From: Bacillota bacterium
GTDB taxonomy: Bacteria; Bacillota; Clostridia; Lachnospirales; Lachnospiraceae
Length of the DNA: 64,000 nucleotides
Assembly (NCBI GenBank): GCA_023436065.1
Contig: JAEZKU010000005.1
Coordinates: 21,592 to 85,591, forward strand
Direction: 5' to 3'
The notes under the pieces are model-generated. The model saw only the letters and a list, made by a program, of their open reading frames with translations, had not been told where the DNA came from and did not search any database. How positions within the stretch are numbered: the first letter of the stretch is position 1; every line of letters begins with the position of its first letter. This document shows, in pieces, positions 35,296 through 44,718 of this stretch. The position numbers and the translations under genes are program-made.

Positions 35296-36295
35296 TTGCA
35301 TATTCCTCCTTCAGCTTTTCTACGTCAATAATGCAACGATAGGTGCGTCCGTCTCCGCAGTCTCTGATACCAACCGCATTTACCTTACAATCGCTGGTTG
35401 CATACTTACATCTTTCTGCAAATCTACAGCCTGCCGGAGGCTTCTTTAAGTTCGGAGGTGTTCCAGGAATAGCAGCAAGCTTCACGTCACGGGTACCTTC
35501 CTCCGGTACGATGATAGAGCCCATCAATCCTTTGGAATAAGGATGGATCGGATTGAATACCATCTCTTTTGCTGTTCCTTTTTCAACGATCTGTCCGGCA
35601 TACATAACCATGATATCGTCTGTTACATTATAAAGCAGCGGTAATTCGTGTGTGATGAAAATCATGGATTTGATATAGCCCTTTTCCATCAGATTACGAA
35701 GCATCTTAATAACCATCTTCTGACTGGTAACGTCGAGAGCACTGGAAGGCTCATCTGCGATCAGTACCTTAGGTGAAAGGATAGTAGAGATTGCTATAAC
35801 AGTACGCTGCTTCATACCTCCAGAAAGCTCTACGGCGTGCTTATCAAGTACGGAGGCCGGTAAACCGAGCTCTTCAAAACGTTTCTTAGCCAGATCGAGA
35901 ATTTCTTTCTTTGGCATCTTAGGATCATGTACATGAATGACATCTTCAATAAAACGAATGATCTTTTGTGTAGGATTCAATGCATTCATAGCAGCCTGAG
36001 GAATATAAGCAATCTCGGTACCGAGAATATTTTTTCTGATTGTATCAGGGCTTAACTTGGAGATGTTTTTTCCGTCAATGATGATGTCACCGCTCATATA
36101 ATGGAGCGGAGGGAAGTAATATCCCATCAAGCTAAGGGCAAGCGTTGACTTACCACAGCCGGACTCACCGGCGATACCCAGTGATTTGCCTTCCTCGATA
36201 GCTAAGGATACATGGTCAACGGCATATACATCTTCTCTAAATCTTGTTACATATTTTGTGGTGAGGTTATTCACCTCAAGCATAATTTTTCCCAT
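35288..36295 (-). CDS. ABC transporter ATP-binding protein (DppD/OppD-like)
   Basis: This 335-residue ATPase has Walker A GESGCGKSTLAL, signature LSGGMKQRTVIA and Walker B VLIADEPSSALD. Its C-terminal extension carries the oligopeptide-transporter iron-sulfur-like region with four Cys (CRFAERCKYATSDC and RDCGDGRTYRC). It forms a heterodimer with the next ATPase. GGAGGACATT precedes the ATG, and it lies 9 bp after the permease gene. Confidence 0.9.
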   Translation of the reverse strand: MGKIMLEVNNLTTKYVTRFREDVYAVDHVSLAIEEGKSLGIAGESGCGKSTLALSLMGYYFPPLHYMSGDIIIDGKNISKLSPDTIRKNILGTEIAYIPQAAMNALNPTQKIIRFIEDVIHVHDPKMPKKEILDLAKKRFEELGLPASVLDKHAVELSGGMKQRTVIAISTILSPKVLIADEPSSALDVTSQKMVIKMLRNLMEKGYIKSMIFITHELPLLYNVTDDIMVMYAGQIVEKGTAKEMVFNPIHPYSKGLMGSIIVPEEGTRDVKLAAIPGTPPNLKKPPAGCRFAERCKYATSDCKVNAVGIRDCGDGRTYRCIIDVEKLKEEYANE

Positions 36296-36304
36296 AATGT
36301 CCTC

Positions 36305-37555
36305 CTAGTCTCTCAAAGTAGGGTTGAACACCTGATCGAGGCCGGTATTCATTAAGTTCAATGAGAAAGATATCAGTGCAATCATCAGGATTACGGGGAA
36401 ATATGCCCACCAGGAACCATTCAGATGTGCAGTGTACAGCATGGACCAGTTCATCATAAGACCAAGGGTAGGAACTTCTGTGGTCTTAGGTCCGAGACCG
36501 ATCATGGATAACTGTGCTTCAGCAAGAATTGCGGAGGATATCTGTAAAATCAGTGCCATAACAACATAAGAAGCTATGTAGGGAAGAATATCCGTTAGGA
36601 TAATTCTTATCAGGCTATGACCGGAAAGCTTGCTTAAATTAACGTGATCACGGTTTCGTAAGGAAATAACCTGAGAACGTACAGATCTTGTTGTCCAAAC
36701 CCAGGAAGTGACTCCGATTACGATAGCAACAGTTGTGGCACCACGCTGCTCCTGTCCGACGCTGTAAGATATCAGTATCAGCAGAACGAAGGAAGGAATG
36801 ACGGTAAAGATATTGGTAATGAACATGATAATGTCATCTGCCAGACCGCCAAGATATCCGCCTAATAATCCAAGGGTTAATCCGATAAAGGTGGCTACCG
36901 CTCCTGCGATCAGACCAATCTTTAAAGAGACTTTGACAGCTGCAACTAATTCCTTCAGGGTATCTCGTCCGAAGTTATCCGTACCAAGTGGAAGTACCTT
37001 TACGTTTGCAACATCCTTGACATTCACATAATCGGTTTTGGCGATGGCTTTTGTCTCCTCCAATTCGCCAGTTTCGGCATTTGGAGCGGCGAGAACGACC
37101 TCATTCTTGGTTTGTAATGCAACCAGGCCATCATTTAATCTCTTGTAATAATTACGCTGTGCTTTTGTCATACCGGCCGGTTTGGCAGCAGGGTCATATT
37201 TCTCACCCCATAGCTGCAAGAGAGCCTCGGTATCATTCATATCGATATCTTCAGCGGCTATGCCTATTGTAGTCAGATAGGTAACCATGGATACACGATC
37301 TTCATCAGTGAGCTTTTCAACAAGGCGCTTATCGTCCGCATCTTTTAGCTTCAGTGTCTTCGCTTCAGTATCGACTGCATCATAAACTGATACATAGGTA
37401 CCCGGCTTAAAGAAGGTTCCGAGACCAATCATCTCAAGTGGATCACCGGGACAGAACAGCGGGTATATAATGGTTGTCAGAAGTATAGCCATCATAATAG
37501 AGAAACCAATCACGAATTTGGGAGAATGGAATACCTGACGTAATGTATTTTTCAT
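36305..37555 (-). CDS. ABC transporter permease (DppC/OppC-like) with extra external domain
   Basis: This 416-residue permease has a first transmembrane helix (about 15-35), then the signature GTDNFGRDTLKELV (about 195), then five helices with the permease loop region. Typical DppC proteins are near 300 residues. The extra roughly 110 residues (about 60-185, charged, predicted helical) lie between helix 1 and the GTDxxGRD motif, where they should face outside. GGGAGGACAAG precedes the ATG. It pairs with the upstream permease gene. Confidence 0.88.
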   Translation of the reverse strand: MKNTLRQVFHSPKFVIGFSIMMAILLTTIIYPLFCPGDPLEMIGLGTFFKPGTYVSVYDAVDTEAKTLKLKDADDKRLVEKLTDEDRVSMVTYLTTIGIAAEDIDMNDTEALLQLWGEKYDPAAKPAGMTKAQRNYYKRLNDGLVALQTKNEVVLAAPNAETGELEETKAIAKTDYVNVKDVANVKVLPLGTDNFGRDTLKELVAAVKVSLKIGLIAGAVATFIGLTLGLLGGYLGGLADDIIMFITNIFTVIPSFVLLILISYSVGQEQRGATTVAIVIGVTSWVWTTRSVRSQVISLRNRDHVNLSKLSGHSLIRIILTDILPYIASYVVMALILQISSAILAEAQLSMIGLGPKTTEVPTLGLMMNWSMLYTAHLNGSWWAYFPVILMIALISFSLNLMNTGLDQVFNPTLRD

Positions 37556-37569
37556 TTTCTTGTCCTCCC

Positions 37570-38574
37570 TTAATCAAATTGCGCCGCTTTAACACGCGGA
37601 TCAATAAAGCCATAAATAATATCGATAGCAAAGGTTGCTACCAATACCATTATGGTAATGATAAGCGTAGTTGCGGATAGCAGCGGATAATCAGCCATGG
37701 TAATTCCCTGAAGCATGGTGGATCCGAGACCGGGATAGCTGAAAATAACCTCTGCAACCAAAGCACCACCAACCATGGTTCCTAAAGACATGGCAAGACC
37801 TGTTACCTGAGGAAGCATGGCGTTACGAAATACATAACCAACGATCTTTCTATCTTTAATACCGAGAAAACGGCTATATTTTACGTAGTCAGCATTGAGT
37901 TCGTAGATTGCCATGGAACGCATTCCGACTGCCTGGCCACCTACTGAGATGATAACGATTGACCAAAACGGCAGCTGATAATGTGCGATAACTGACTTGA
38001 TGAAGGTCCAGCTAAAGTTGGGGATTAAGTCATAACCATAACCGCCGGCAATAGGTGCAATCTTTAGGTTGATAGCGAAAACTACAAGAAGCATAACTGC
38101 CATACCGAAGGCAGGAATACTACTGAAAAACAGGGTAATGGGCATAAGTACCTTATCAAATCCTTTGCGAATATAAGCGGCTAATGCGCCTAGAACGTTC
38201 CCGAGCAGCCAGCCAACGATAATAGCAGGCATCTGCAGGGCTAGGGTCCAACCGATCGCATTTGCTATGATTTCTTTTACCGGGCGGGGATATTGGCTGA
38301 AGGATAAGCCGAAGTCGCCTTTCAATGCATTACCAAAATATTTTACGAATTGTACATACATCGGTTGGTTTGTACCAAACGCCTTTTGATAGCTTTCATA
38401 AATTGCCTTTACCGCAGATGCATCGGAAATACCCTGTGCGGTTCTCGCTGTGATAGCTGCGACAGGATCTCCCGGCATCATTCGAGGGAGTATGAAATTG
38501 AGAAGGACGGCAATGATAAACGTGATAACAAACCACAATATCTTTTTGCCAAAATATTTGCGATAACCTTTCAT
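37570..38574 (-). CDS. ABC transporter permease (DppB/OppB-like)
   Basis: This 334-residue permease has six transmembrane helices and the DppB-type N-terminus (FVITFIIAVLLNFILPRMMPGDP). The EAA-like loop is near VKYSRFLGIKDRKIVGYVFRNAMLPQVT. GGAGGTCATCC precedes the ATG. It lies 14 bp before the second permease gene and after the binding-protein gene, from which it is separated by a hairpin. Confidence 0.9.
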   Translation of the reverse strand: MKGYRKYFGKKILWFVITFIIAVLLNFILPRMMPGDPVAAITARTAQGISDASAVKAIYESYQKAFGTNQPMYVQFVKYFGNALKGDFGLSFSQYPRPVKEIIANAIGWTLALQMPAIIVGWLLGNVLGALAAYIRKGFDKVLMPITLFFSSIPAFGMAVMLLVVFAINLKIAPIAGGYGYDLIPNFSWTFIKSVIAHYQLPFWSIVIISVGGQAVGMRSMAIYELNADYVKYSRFLGIKDRKIVGYVFRNAMLPQVTGLAMSLGTMVGGALVAEVIFSYPGLGSTMLQGITMADYPLLSATTLIITIMVLVATFAIDIIYGFIDPRVKAAQFD

Positions 38575-38597
38575 GGATGACCTCCAATAATCTTAAA

Positions 38598-38633
38598 TCA
38601 GCCATGTTTCAAGTGCCCCCGAAACATGGCTGA
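38598..38633 (-). terminator. Intra-operon hairpin between binding-protein and permease genes
   Basis: A perfect 13-bp stem (38598-38610 with 38621-38633) has a 10-nt loop. On the minus strand the bases after it are only moderately T-rich. It is likely a partial terminator or 3'-end protector that allows more binding protein than permease to be made. Confidence 0.6.
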
Positions 38634-38666
38634 ATGTTAGTGTTCAGGTGTTACTGTTTTATGATC

Positions 38667-40568
38667 TTACTGAACCAATGTGATGTTATAGAGACCAGCG
38701 ATACCATAACCATCGCAGAGGATCAACGGAGGAATGTTCTTGCCGTCGCCTGATTCAGGATAGTTGGTCCATACAGACTCGTTCACACAGTGGAACATAT
38801 TAGGTCTATACATAAGTGAGAAGGAAGGAACTTCTGTTAAGTAAATCTTAACAGCTTCTGTATAGTACTGCTTAAGCTTAGCAGCATCTGTCTCAGCAGG
38901 GATTGCCTGGATCAGCTTATCAGCATCAGCATTGCTGAAGTGGCCCCAGTTACCTGACCAGTTACCTTCGATACCGTTGTACTCGGAGCTCATTAACTGA
39001 CGGATACGATCCCAAGGCTGAGCGGGTGAAGAACTGTTTGTCCACATCATGAAGATGTCATATTCACTCTGAGTAGCTGCAGTAACTACTGTCTGATATA
39101 CAGACCACTCAGGATAATTAGTGGTGATTTCGATACCGATATTCTTACCAGCTGCAGCAACGATTTCCATAGCTGCCTGCCAATCGGACCAGCCGTTAGG
39201 ACAGCAGGAGTTGAACTTTAAGTTCTGTCCATTAAGTTCACGGATGCCGTCGCCGTCTGTATCAACGATACCAGCATCATCTAATACCTTATTAGCACCA
39301 GCAATGTCATTGCCAGCCCACTGAAGATCCTTCACTGCATCATGATCAAATGTAGCCTGCTCACCATCAGTAGGATTCATCATGGAACGAGGAACATCCT
39401 TGAAGGAAGGTGACTGACCGGTCATAGCATTCTGGTTGATTGCATCATAGTCAACTGCCATAGCGATAGCTTTACGAACAGCTACGTTATCAAGACCGGG
39501 CTTGGAAAGGTTGAACCAAGCGGTAGGCATGTTAACACAAACACCGTAAGGAGCCTGATCCATGTAAGTGGAGATCGGAAGACCATCCTTTAACCACAGA
39601 TCCTGGATATTAGGAATAAACTGCTGGTCAACATCAACTTCGCCAGCCTTGAAAGCAACTTCTGTTGCTGCGTTATCTGCATAGATTGTATGGCAGATAT
39701 ACTTAGGTGCAGGTAACTTGCCCCACATGGAAGCATCCTGGCCCCAGTAATTCTTATCACGGATTAATACAACCTTCTGATCATCAGCATAATACTTGGT
39801 GTAAGGACCGGACCAAACAACATCATCACCAGCATCAGCCTTCATCTTATCAGGATCGCCACCTGTACGTGCCTCTAATGCCTGGATCCAAGCCTTCTGG
39901 ATTACATAACACTGACCAAGGTAGGTAGTAACCTGGAAAGGATTGAGGGTCTTGCCCTGATCATCTAATTTAGCCTTAATAAGTACTGTAGAAGGATCAA
40001 CTGCTTCAACAGCTTCGATATAAGGTGAGAAACCGCTACCCTGAGCATTTACAAGCTTAACGTTTGTAGCATAAGTATAAGCAACGTCATCAGCGGTAAT
40101 CGGAGTACCATCACTCCACTTAGCTGTACTCTTAATCTTTACAGTTACTTCAGTACGAGCATCATTCCATACAGGATCTCCGTCTGCAATCAGGGGAGTC
40201 AGGGAATTATCAAGCATGTTGTACATGTAAAGAGATTCGAACATAAGAGTACGGGAACCGCCACCGGCCTGTGTTACAGCCAAAGCGTTGTTATTGTTGT
40301 CGGAAAGGGGATTCCAACCATTTACGGAACCCCACTGAAGACCACCGTAATACAGTGTCTCAGTTCTAGGTAACTGATTGGGATCAGCATCTGCTGTCTC
40401 CTCAGCTGCAGGTGCTTCCGTAGGTGCTACTGTAGCTTCTGCTGCAGGAGCAGTTGTAGGTGTTGCTGTAGGTTCTGCTTCATTTTTCTTGCCGCAGCCG
40501 GTTAAAACGGTTGCGAGTACCATTACTAATACTAGTAAAATGGCCGTAAATCTTTTACCTCTTAACAT
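38667..40568 (-). CDS. ABC transporter substrate-binding lipoprotein (SBP_bac_5 family), probable oligosaccharide binder
   Basis: This 633-residue lipoprotein has a signal peptide with lipobox LTGC (Cys25), a low-complexity Ala/Pro/Thr linker (about 33-62), and a family 5 solute-binding fold. Typical segments are STAKWSDGTPITADDVAYTY and GVCVNMPTAWFNLSKPGLDNVAVRKAIAMAVD. Family 5 proteins bind peptides, but some bind cello- or manno-oligosaccharides. The neighbouring beta-glucosidase and the divergent AraC-GH39 regulator favour a sugar. AAAGGAGGG lies 5-6 nt before the ATG. Confidence 0.88.
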   Translation of the reverse strand: MLRGKRFTAILLVLVMVLATVLTGCGKKNEAEPTATPTTAPAAEATVAPTEAPAAEETADADPNQLPRTETLYYGGLQWGSVNGWNPLSDNNNNALAVTQAGGGSRTLMFESLYMYNMLDNSLTPLIADGDPVWNDARTEVTVKIKSTAKWSDGTPITADDVAYTYATNVKLVNAQGSGFSPYIEAVEAVDPSTVLIKAKLDDQGKTLNPFQVTTYLGQCYVIQKAWIQALEARTGGDPDKMKADAGDDVVWSGPYTKYYADDQKVVLIRDKNYWGQDASMWGKLPAPKYICHTIYADNAATEVAFKAGEVDVDQQFIPNIQDLWLKDGLPISTYMDQAPYGVCVNMPTAWFNLSKPGLDNVAVRKAIAMAVDYDAINQNAMTGQSPSFKDVPRSMMNPTDGEQATFDHDAVKDLQWAGNDIAGANKVLDDAGIVDTDGDGIRELNGQNLKFNSCCPNGWSDWQAAMEIVAAAGKNIGIEITTNYPEWSVYQTVVTAATQSEYDIFMMWTNSSSPAQPWDRIRQLMSSEYNGIEGNWSGNWGHFSNADADKLIQAIPAETDAAKLKQYYTEAVKIYLTEVPSFSLMYRPNMFHCVNESVWTNYPESGDGKNIPPLILCDGYGIAGLYNITLVQ

Positions 40569-41063
40569 ATTTACCCTCCTTTAGATTTAGGTCTGTGCCT
40601 TAACCTATTACCTTTTTTATATAAACATAGTAAACATTATGCCATGCATAAAAAGTTTGGTGGCACCCCCACCTTTTGCTGTGCGGTCAGGCAAAGCATA
40701 TTCACTATGCATATATCGCTCCTCGTAACTGTTATATTATTATGTATAATGGTTTGAAAATGTTTTTAACTTCTTACTATCATTTTGTACTATGAACCCT
40801 CATAAAAAAATCATTTTATTGTTACATTCTAACATCATAAAAAAAAGTTTACCATGCTTTTCTATAGTTTTTGTGTTATAATATACACATGATTTGGTTG
40901 TAGTTAAAAAAGGGTTATAGTTAAAACCTGGTGAAAATCAAAAAATATAGCATATTTTATTCACTTTTCGTAAAACATTTTAATTTATTTTTAATTGCTA
41001 CCAGAAAAAACCGTATATTGTTTAGAAAAAAAACAAATTTCCTGAGGGGAGTGGGAGGTTGTT
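40569..41063. other. Divergent promoter region, importer operon / AraC-GH39 regulator
   Basis: About 495 bp with no gene. On the plus strand TGTTATAAT (40874-40882) is an extended -10 box towards the regulator. On the minus strand, 85-120 bp before the binding-protein gene, GGTGG-GGGTG-CCACC followed by a T-run (about 40651-40673) might be a weak attenuator, but the stem is only 5 bp. The rest is A/T-rich with no repeat I can support. Confidence 0.4.
40874..40882 (+). promoter_or_regulatory. Extended -10 promoter of the AraC-GH39 gene
   Basis: TGTTATAAT at 40874-40882 matches the extended -10 consensus. No good -35 box lies at the right distance, which extended -10 promoters do not need. The predicted leader is about 170 nt. 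Confidence 0.4.
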
Positions 41064-43580
41064 ATGCAGGAAAACATTGAATTTTCAGCGGATATGCCAA
41101 TAATTATAGGCATTCGCAACATTTCCGAGGAGCCAAGGCATTGGCATAACAGAATTGAAATATTTTTAGTTTTGAGCGGAGACTTAAGGATTGTAGTAGA
41201 GACAGAAACGTATCATCTTACAGAGGATGACATCATCCTGATCAACAGTAATCAAGTACACGAGATTACCAGTAATGATAATGTAACGGTGGTGCTTCAG
41301 ATTAATTATGGATATTTTAAGAAATGGATGGACGAGTCTACCTTTTTCCATTGTAATTCGACGATATTTCATAATAAGACAAAATATGTGGAACTAAAAA
41401 GAATGATTGCACAGCTTGTATATATTAACTATAACGAGACCGAGCATAACGACCTGCTTACCATATCCCTGGCTTATCAGATTGTTCTGGAACTGGTCAG
41501 AAATTTCAAAAGCTTTGAGCATAATCAGTTCAGTCAGAATCCAAAGCACCTGGTACGGCTTCGTACCATCATACAGTATCTGAACAGCAATTATATGGAA
41601 AATATATCTTTGGAGCAGATTGCCGAAAAGGAGTTTTTATCCCCTTCATACTTTTCACACTTTTTTAAGGTTAATATGGGGGTAAGCTTCTTTAACTACC
41701 TGACGGGTATCCGTATGAACCATGCTGTGAACGATCTGCTGACAACCAATCTTACCATGGAACAGATTGCGGCCAATAACGGCTTCGCAAACTCCCGGTA
41801 TTTTGTGGATTGCTTTAAGAAGAAATATGGGATGCTTCCGAGGGAGTATCGTAAAGAGCATAAGCTGGAGTTGAAGGCGCGATCCGCTAATCCCCTCGGT
41901 ACGGCCTTTTACAAAGGATATCTTGTGATGGAACAGCTGGATTACTTAAATAAGCTCGGAGAATATCTGGATATGAAGAATATTAAGAAACCGGGCAATA
42001 TTATGACGAGTGTTCCGTGTAGATCCATCGAAATAAATGCTACATCAAATAAGAAAAAACTCAAACACTACTTCAAAACCTTCACCGGTGTCGGACGAGC
42101 CAAGGAGCTTTTGATGGAGCAGGTACGGACTGAACTTGCCACCTTACAGAAGGAGGTTGGCTTTCAATATGTCAAATTCCATGGCCTCCTGGATGATTCC
42201 ATGATGCTTTATAATGAGGATCGTTCGGGAAACCCCTACCTGACCTTTCACTATGTGGATGAAATACTGGATTTTTTGATGTCAATTAATCTGAAACCTT
42301 TGATTCAATTTTCCTTTATGCCAAAGCTGTTAGCAAAGAATCCATCCAATACAATTTTTTATCATCCTTCCATTCTAAGCGAACCAAATAGCAGAGATAA
42401 TTGGAGATTCCTGATTACAGGCTTAACCAGACATTTCATTGAACGCTACGGACTGGAGGAGGTAAGGAGTTGGCTGTTCACCTTCTGGAATGTGCCTTAT
42501 ACCTCCTATTTTTTCGGCTTTGATAATGATGATACGGTTTATGAATTATATAAGATAACCTATGACTGTGTGAAAAGGTGTGACAACCGACTGATGTTTG
42601 GCGCCCCTTCCTACGGCTCGATTGACTTTACCTTAAGCGAATACTATGATTTTCTGAAGCGGTGCTTTGACACCGACTGCCCTCCGGACTTCTATAATAT
42701 TCATTGTTACCCTGTTGAGACCGCCAGTACGATTGAATTGGTTACCTTAGGAAAAAGTACGGTGAAGAACGAGACGAGTGATAAGATGATATTGTCCGAG
42801 GATCCGGATTATCTGGCCTCCACGTTGAATTATGTGAAGGAGAGACTGGCAAAATATCCAAAGCTTCCTATTTATATAACAGAATGGGCATCCTCTGCCT
42901 CTCATCGAGACTGGTTGAATGATACCTGCTACCGTTCAGCCTATATTGTGAAAAATATTCTTGAAAATTATGATGAGGCCAACAGCTTTGGCAACTGGTG
43001 CCTTTCTGACACGCTGGAGGAACTGCCCTATGATAATGAATTGTTCCATGGGGAGCTCGGCTTGTTTGCCTATCATGGGATCAAGAAACCTGCTTATTAT
43101 GCGTTTACCTTCCTGAACAAGCTTATGGATATACTCATAGACAGCGGTGAGGGTTACTTTATCACTACAAACGGAAGAGGAGATTATGTCATTCTACTGT
43201 ATAATTATGTCCATATCTCACCGTTGTACAGTCAGGGGGTCCTGTTTAACGTAACCTTCCTGGAAAGATACAATGCCTTTGTGAACTCCGACCCCTGTGA
43301 TTTTGAATTTACCCTGAACTATACAGAAAACGGGAAATATATCATGACGGAGCAGATCGTGAACCGGGAGCATGGCTCAGCCTTCGATGAATGGGTGCGT
43401 ATGGGTGCGCTGCCGCTTACTACGAAGGAAGAGATCGATATTCTGAAGGGGCGTTCCATGCCTTTGGTCAACAAGGCCATGATTACTGTTGAAAATAACA
43501 ACCTCACCTACTATGCAGAGCTAAAGCCGCATGAGATCAGACTGATTACGATTAAGAAACAATATGATCAGGAACTGTAA
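41064..43580 (+). CDS. AraC regulator fused to a GH39-like (xylosidase-fold) domain
   Basis: This 838-residue protein starts with an AraC cupin (about 5-100) and a double HTH (about 165-270; LEQIAEKEFLSPSYFSHFFKV, in two parts, and IAANNGFANSRYFVDCFKKK). A GH39-like barrel fills about 330-690 and a beta domain follows. In GH39 the acid/base Glu lies in WNEP. Here the motif reads FWNVPY, with Val477. The nucleophile position is kept (ITEWASS, Glu607). The domain is thus probably a sugar sensor. It has no signal peptide. It is divergent from the importer operon, which it likely controls. The start has a GGGGAGTGGGAGG site upstream. Confidence 0.88.
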   Translation: MQENIEFSADMPIIIGIRNISEEPRHWHNRIEIFLVLSGDLRIVVETETYHLTEDDIILINSNQVHEITSNDNVTVVLQINYGYFKKWMDESTFFHCNSTIFHNKTKYVELKRMIAQLVYINYNETEHNDLLTISLAYQIVLELVRNFKSFEHNQFSQNPKHLVRLRTIIQYLNSNYMENISLEQIAEKEFLSPSYFSHFFKVNMGVSFFNYLTGIRMNHAVNDLLTTNLTMEQIAANNGFANSRYFVDCFKKKYGMLPREYRKEHKLELKARSANPLGTAFYKGYLVMEQLDYLNKLGEYLDMKNIKKPGNIMTSVPCRSIEINATSNKKKLKHYFKTFTGVGRAKELLMEQVRTELATLQKEVGFQYVKFHGLLDDSMMLYNEDRSGNPYLTFHYVDEILDFLMSINLKPLIQFSFMPKLLAKNPSNTIFYHPSILSEPNSRDNWRFLITGLTRHFIERYGLEEVRSWLFTFWNVPYTSYFFGFDNDDTVYELYKITYDCVKRCDNRLMFGAPSYGSIDFTLSEYYDFLKRCFDTDCPPDFYNIHCYPVETASTIELVTLGKSTVKNETSDKMILSEDPDYLASTLNYVKERLAKYPKLPIYITEWASSASHRDWLNDTCYRSAYIVKNILENYDEANSFGNWCLSDTLEELPYDNELFHGELGLFAYHGIKKPAYYAFTFLNKLMDILIDSGEGYFITTNGRGDYVILLYNYVHISPLYSQGVLFNVTFLERYNAFVNSDPCDFEFTLNYTENGKYIMTEQIVNREHGSAFDEWVRMGALPLTTKEEIDILKGRSMPLVNKAMITVENNNLTYYAELKPHEIRLITIKKQYDQEL

Positions 43581-43596
43581 AGTAGAGCAGCTACAT

Positions 43597-43633
43597 AAGG
43601 CAGGGAAAAAGGAGTTGCTTTTTCCCTGCTTTG
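43597..43633 (+). terminator. Terminator of the AraC-GH39 gene
   Basis: AAGGCAGGGAAAAAG (43597-43611) pairs with 43618-43632, with G-T/A-T closing pairs. It is followed by a modest T-rich tail, 16 bp after the stop codon. Confidence 0.7.
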
Positions 43634-43674
43634 TATTATTATAGGTAATAAGGCAACAATTTGGATAGATTACT

Positions 43675-43817
43675 GATTACTATATCAAAAGCACCAAAGG
43701 TGCTCAAAAGCACCAAAGGTGGTGCTTTCGTGAAGTAATATATTGCGATGCAAGCTTGCTTGCAAAAGCAATATATTACTTTACGAAAAGTACGAAGTAC
43801 TTTTTGATATAGTAATC
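43675..43817. repeat. Cloverleaf-like nested palindrome element, copy B
   Basis: The outer stem GATTACTATATCAAAA (43675-43690) pairs with 43801-43817. Left side hairpins AGCACC-AAA-GGTGCT (43690-43704) and AGCACC..GGTGCT (43709-43726) are a duplication. The inner stem AAGTAATATATTGC (43733-43746) pairs perfectly with 43768-43781. The apex carries GATGCAAGCTTGCTTG (43747-43762). The right hairpin is AAGTAC-GAA-GTACTT (43788-43802). It lies between the AraC-GH39 and murI genes. The apex and side-hairpin sequences match copy A at 34334-34454; the stems do not, but still pair. Confidence 0.78.
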
Positions 43818-43868
43818 TAAAATAAAACAATTACAAATATTTAAATATAGCTTTTACGAGAGGAATGA

Positions 43869-44654
43869 ATGAACTTGAAGATAGGAATATTAGATTCGGG
43901 AATCGGCGGACTCACAGTCCTCCATCAGGCAATGCGTACATTACCCAAGGAGGATTTTATCTATTATGCGGATACCGATAATGTGCCCTATGGAACGAAG
44001 AGCAGGGACGAAATTATCGGCTATGTGGATCATGCGGTTAAATTTTTCATCAAACAGGAAGCAAAGGCAATTGTCATCGCCTGTAATACGGCTACCAGTG
44101 CAGCCATTGATTATGTACGCGGGAAGTATTCCCTTCCTATTCTGGGAATGGAGCCGGCGGTGAAACCGGCGGTGGAGAGGTGTAACGGTAAAAGGGTTAT
44201 GGTAATTGCCACACCCCTTACAGTCAAGGAAGAAAAGCTTCATCACCTGATACAGCAGGTGGACGATGAACATATCGTCGATCTTCTGCCGATGCCGGAC
44301 TTAGTAACCTTTGCGGAAGCCGGCAATTATGACAGTCCCGAGGTATATGAATATCTTAGGAAGCAACTGGCCGGATATGAGCTTGAGAATTATTCTGCAT
44401 TGATACTCGGTTGTACGCACTTTAACTATTTCAAGGATACCTATCGCAGAATCTTTCCGGAGGATGTGGCTTTTATAGACGGAAGCGTAGGTACGGTCAA
44501 CCACTTGAAGCACATACTGGAGGAAAAAGGACTTTTGGAGGAGAATCTGGGCACTGTGGAGTATTATACTTCAGGAAGAAAAATCACAGACAGTGAACAG
44601 CTTCACCAGATGAAACTTCGCCATGAAAGGCTTGAATTAATGTGGCAATATTAA
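43869..44654 (+). CDS. murI: Glutamate racemase
   Basis: This 261-residue cytosolic enzyme makes D-glutamate for peptidoglycan. The family motifs are GILDSGIGGLTVL at the start, the first catalytic Cys in IVIACNTATSAA and the second in LILGCTHFNYF. YYADTDNVPYGTKS is also conserved. GAGAGGAATGA precedes the ATG. Length is normal. Confidence 0.95.
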   Translation: MNLKIGILDSGIGGLTVLHQAMRTLPKEDFIYYADTDNVPYGTKSRDEIIGYVDHAVKFFIKQEAKAIVIACNTATSAAIDYVRGKYSLPILGMEPAVKPAVERCNGKRVMVIATPLTVKEEKLHHLIQQVDDEHIVDLLPMPDLVTFAEAGNYDSPEVYEYLRKQLAGYELENYSALILGCTHFNYFKDTYRRIFPEDVAFIDGSVGTVNHLKHILEEKGLLEENLGTVEYYTSGRKITDSEQLHQMKLRHERLELMWQY

Positions 44655-44684
44655 TTCTCCTGCCATATAACCCGGGTTTTAGTC

Positions 44685-44715
44685 AAAGAAGGGGCTGCAA
44701 CAACCCCTTCTTTTT
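44685..44715. terminator. Terminator of murI
   Basis: AAAGAAGGGG (44685-44694) pairs perfectly with CCCCTTCTTT (44704-44713), followed by TT. It lies between convergent murI and the amine oxidase gene and has an A-run on the left, so it may work both ways. Confidence 0.8.
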
Positions 44716-44718
44716 AAT

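Noticed and set aside
40651..40673. Attenuator in the binding-protein leader
   Set aside because: The GGTGG/CCACC stem is only 5 bp and three A bases separate it from the T-run; support is too weak for its own entry.
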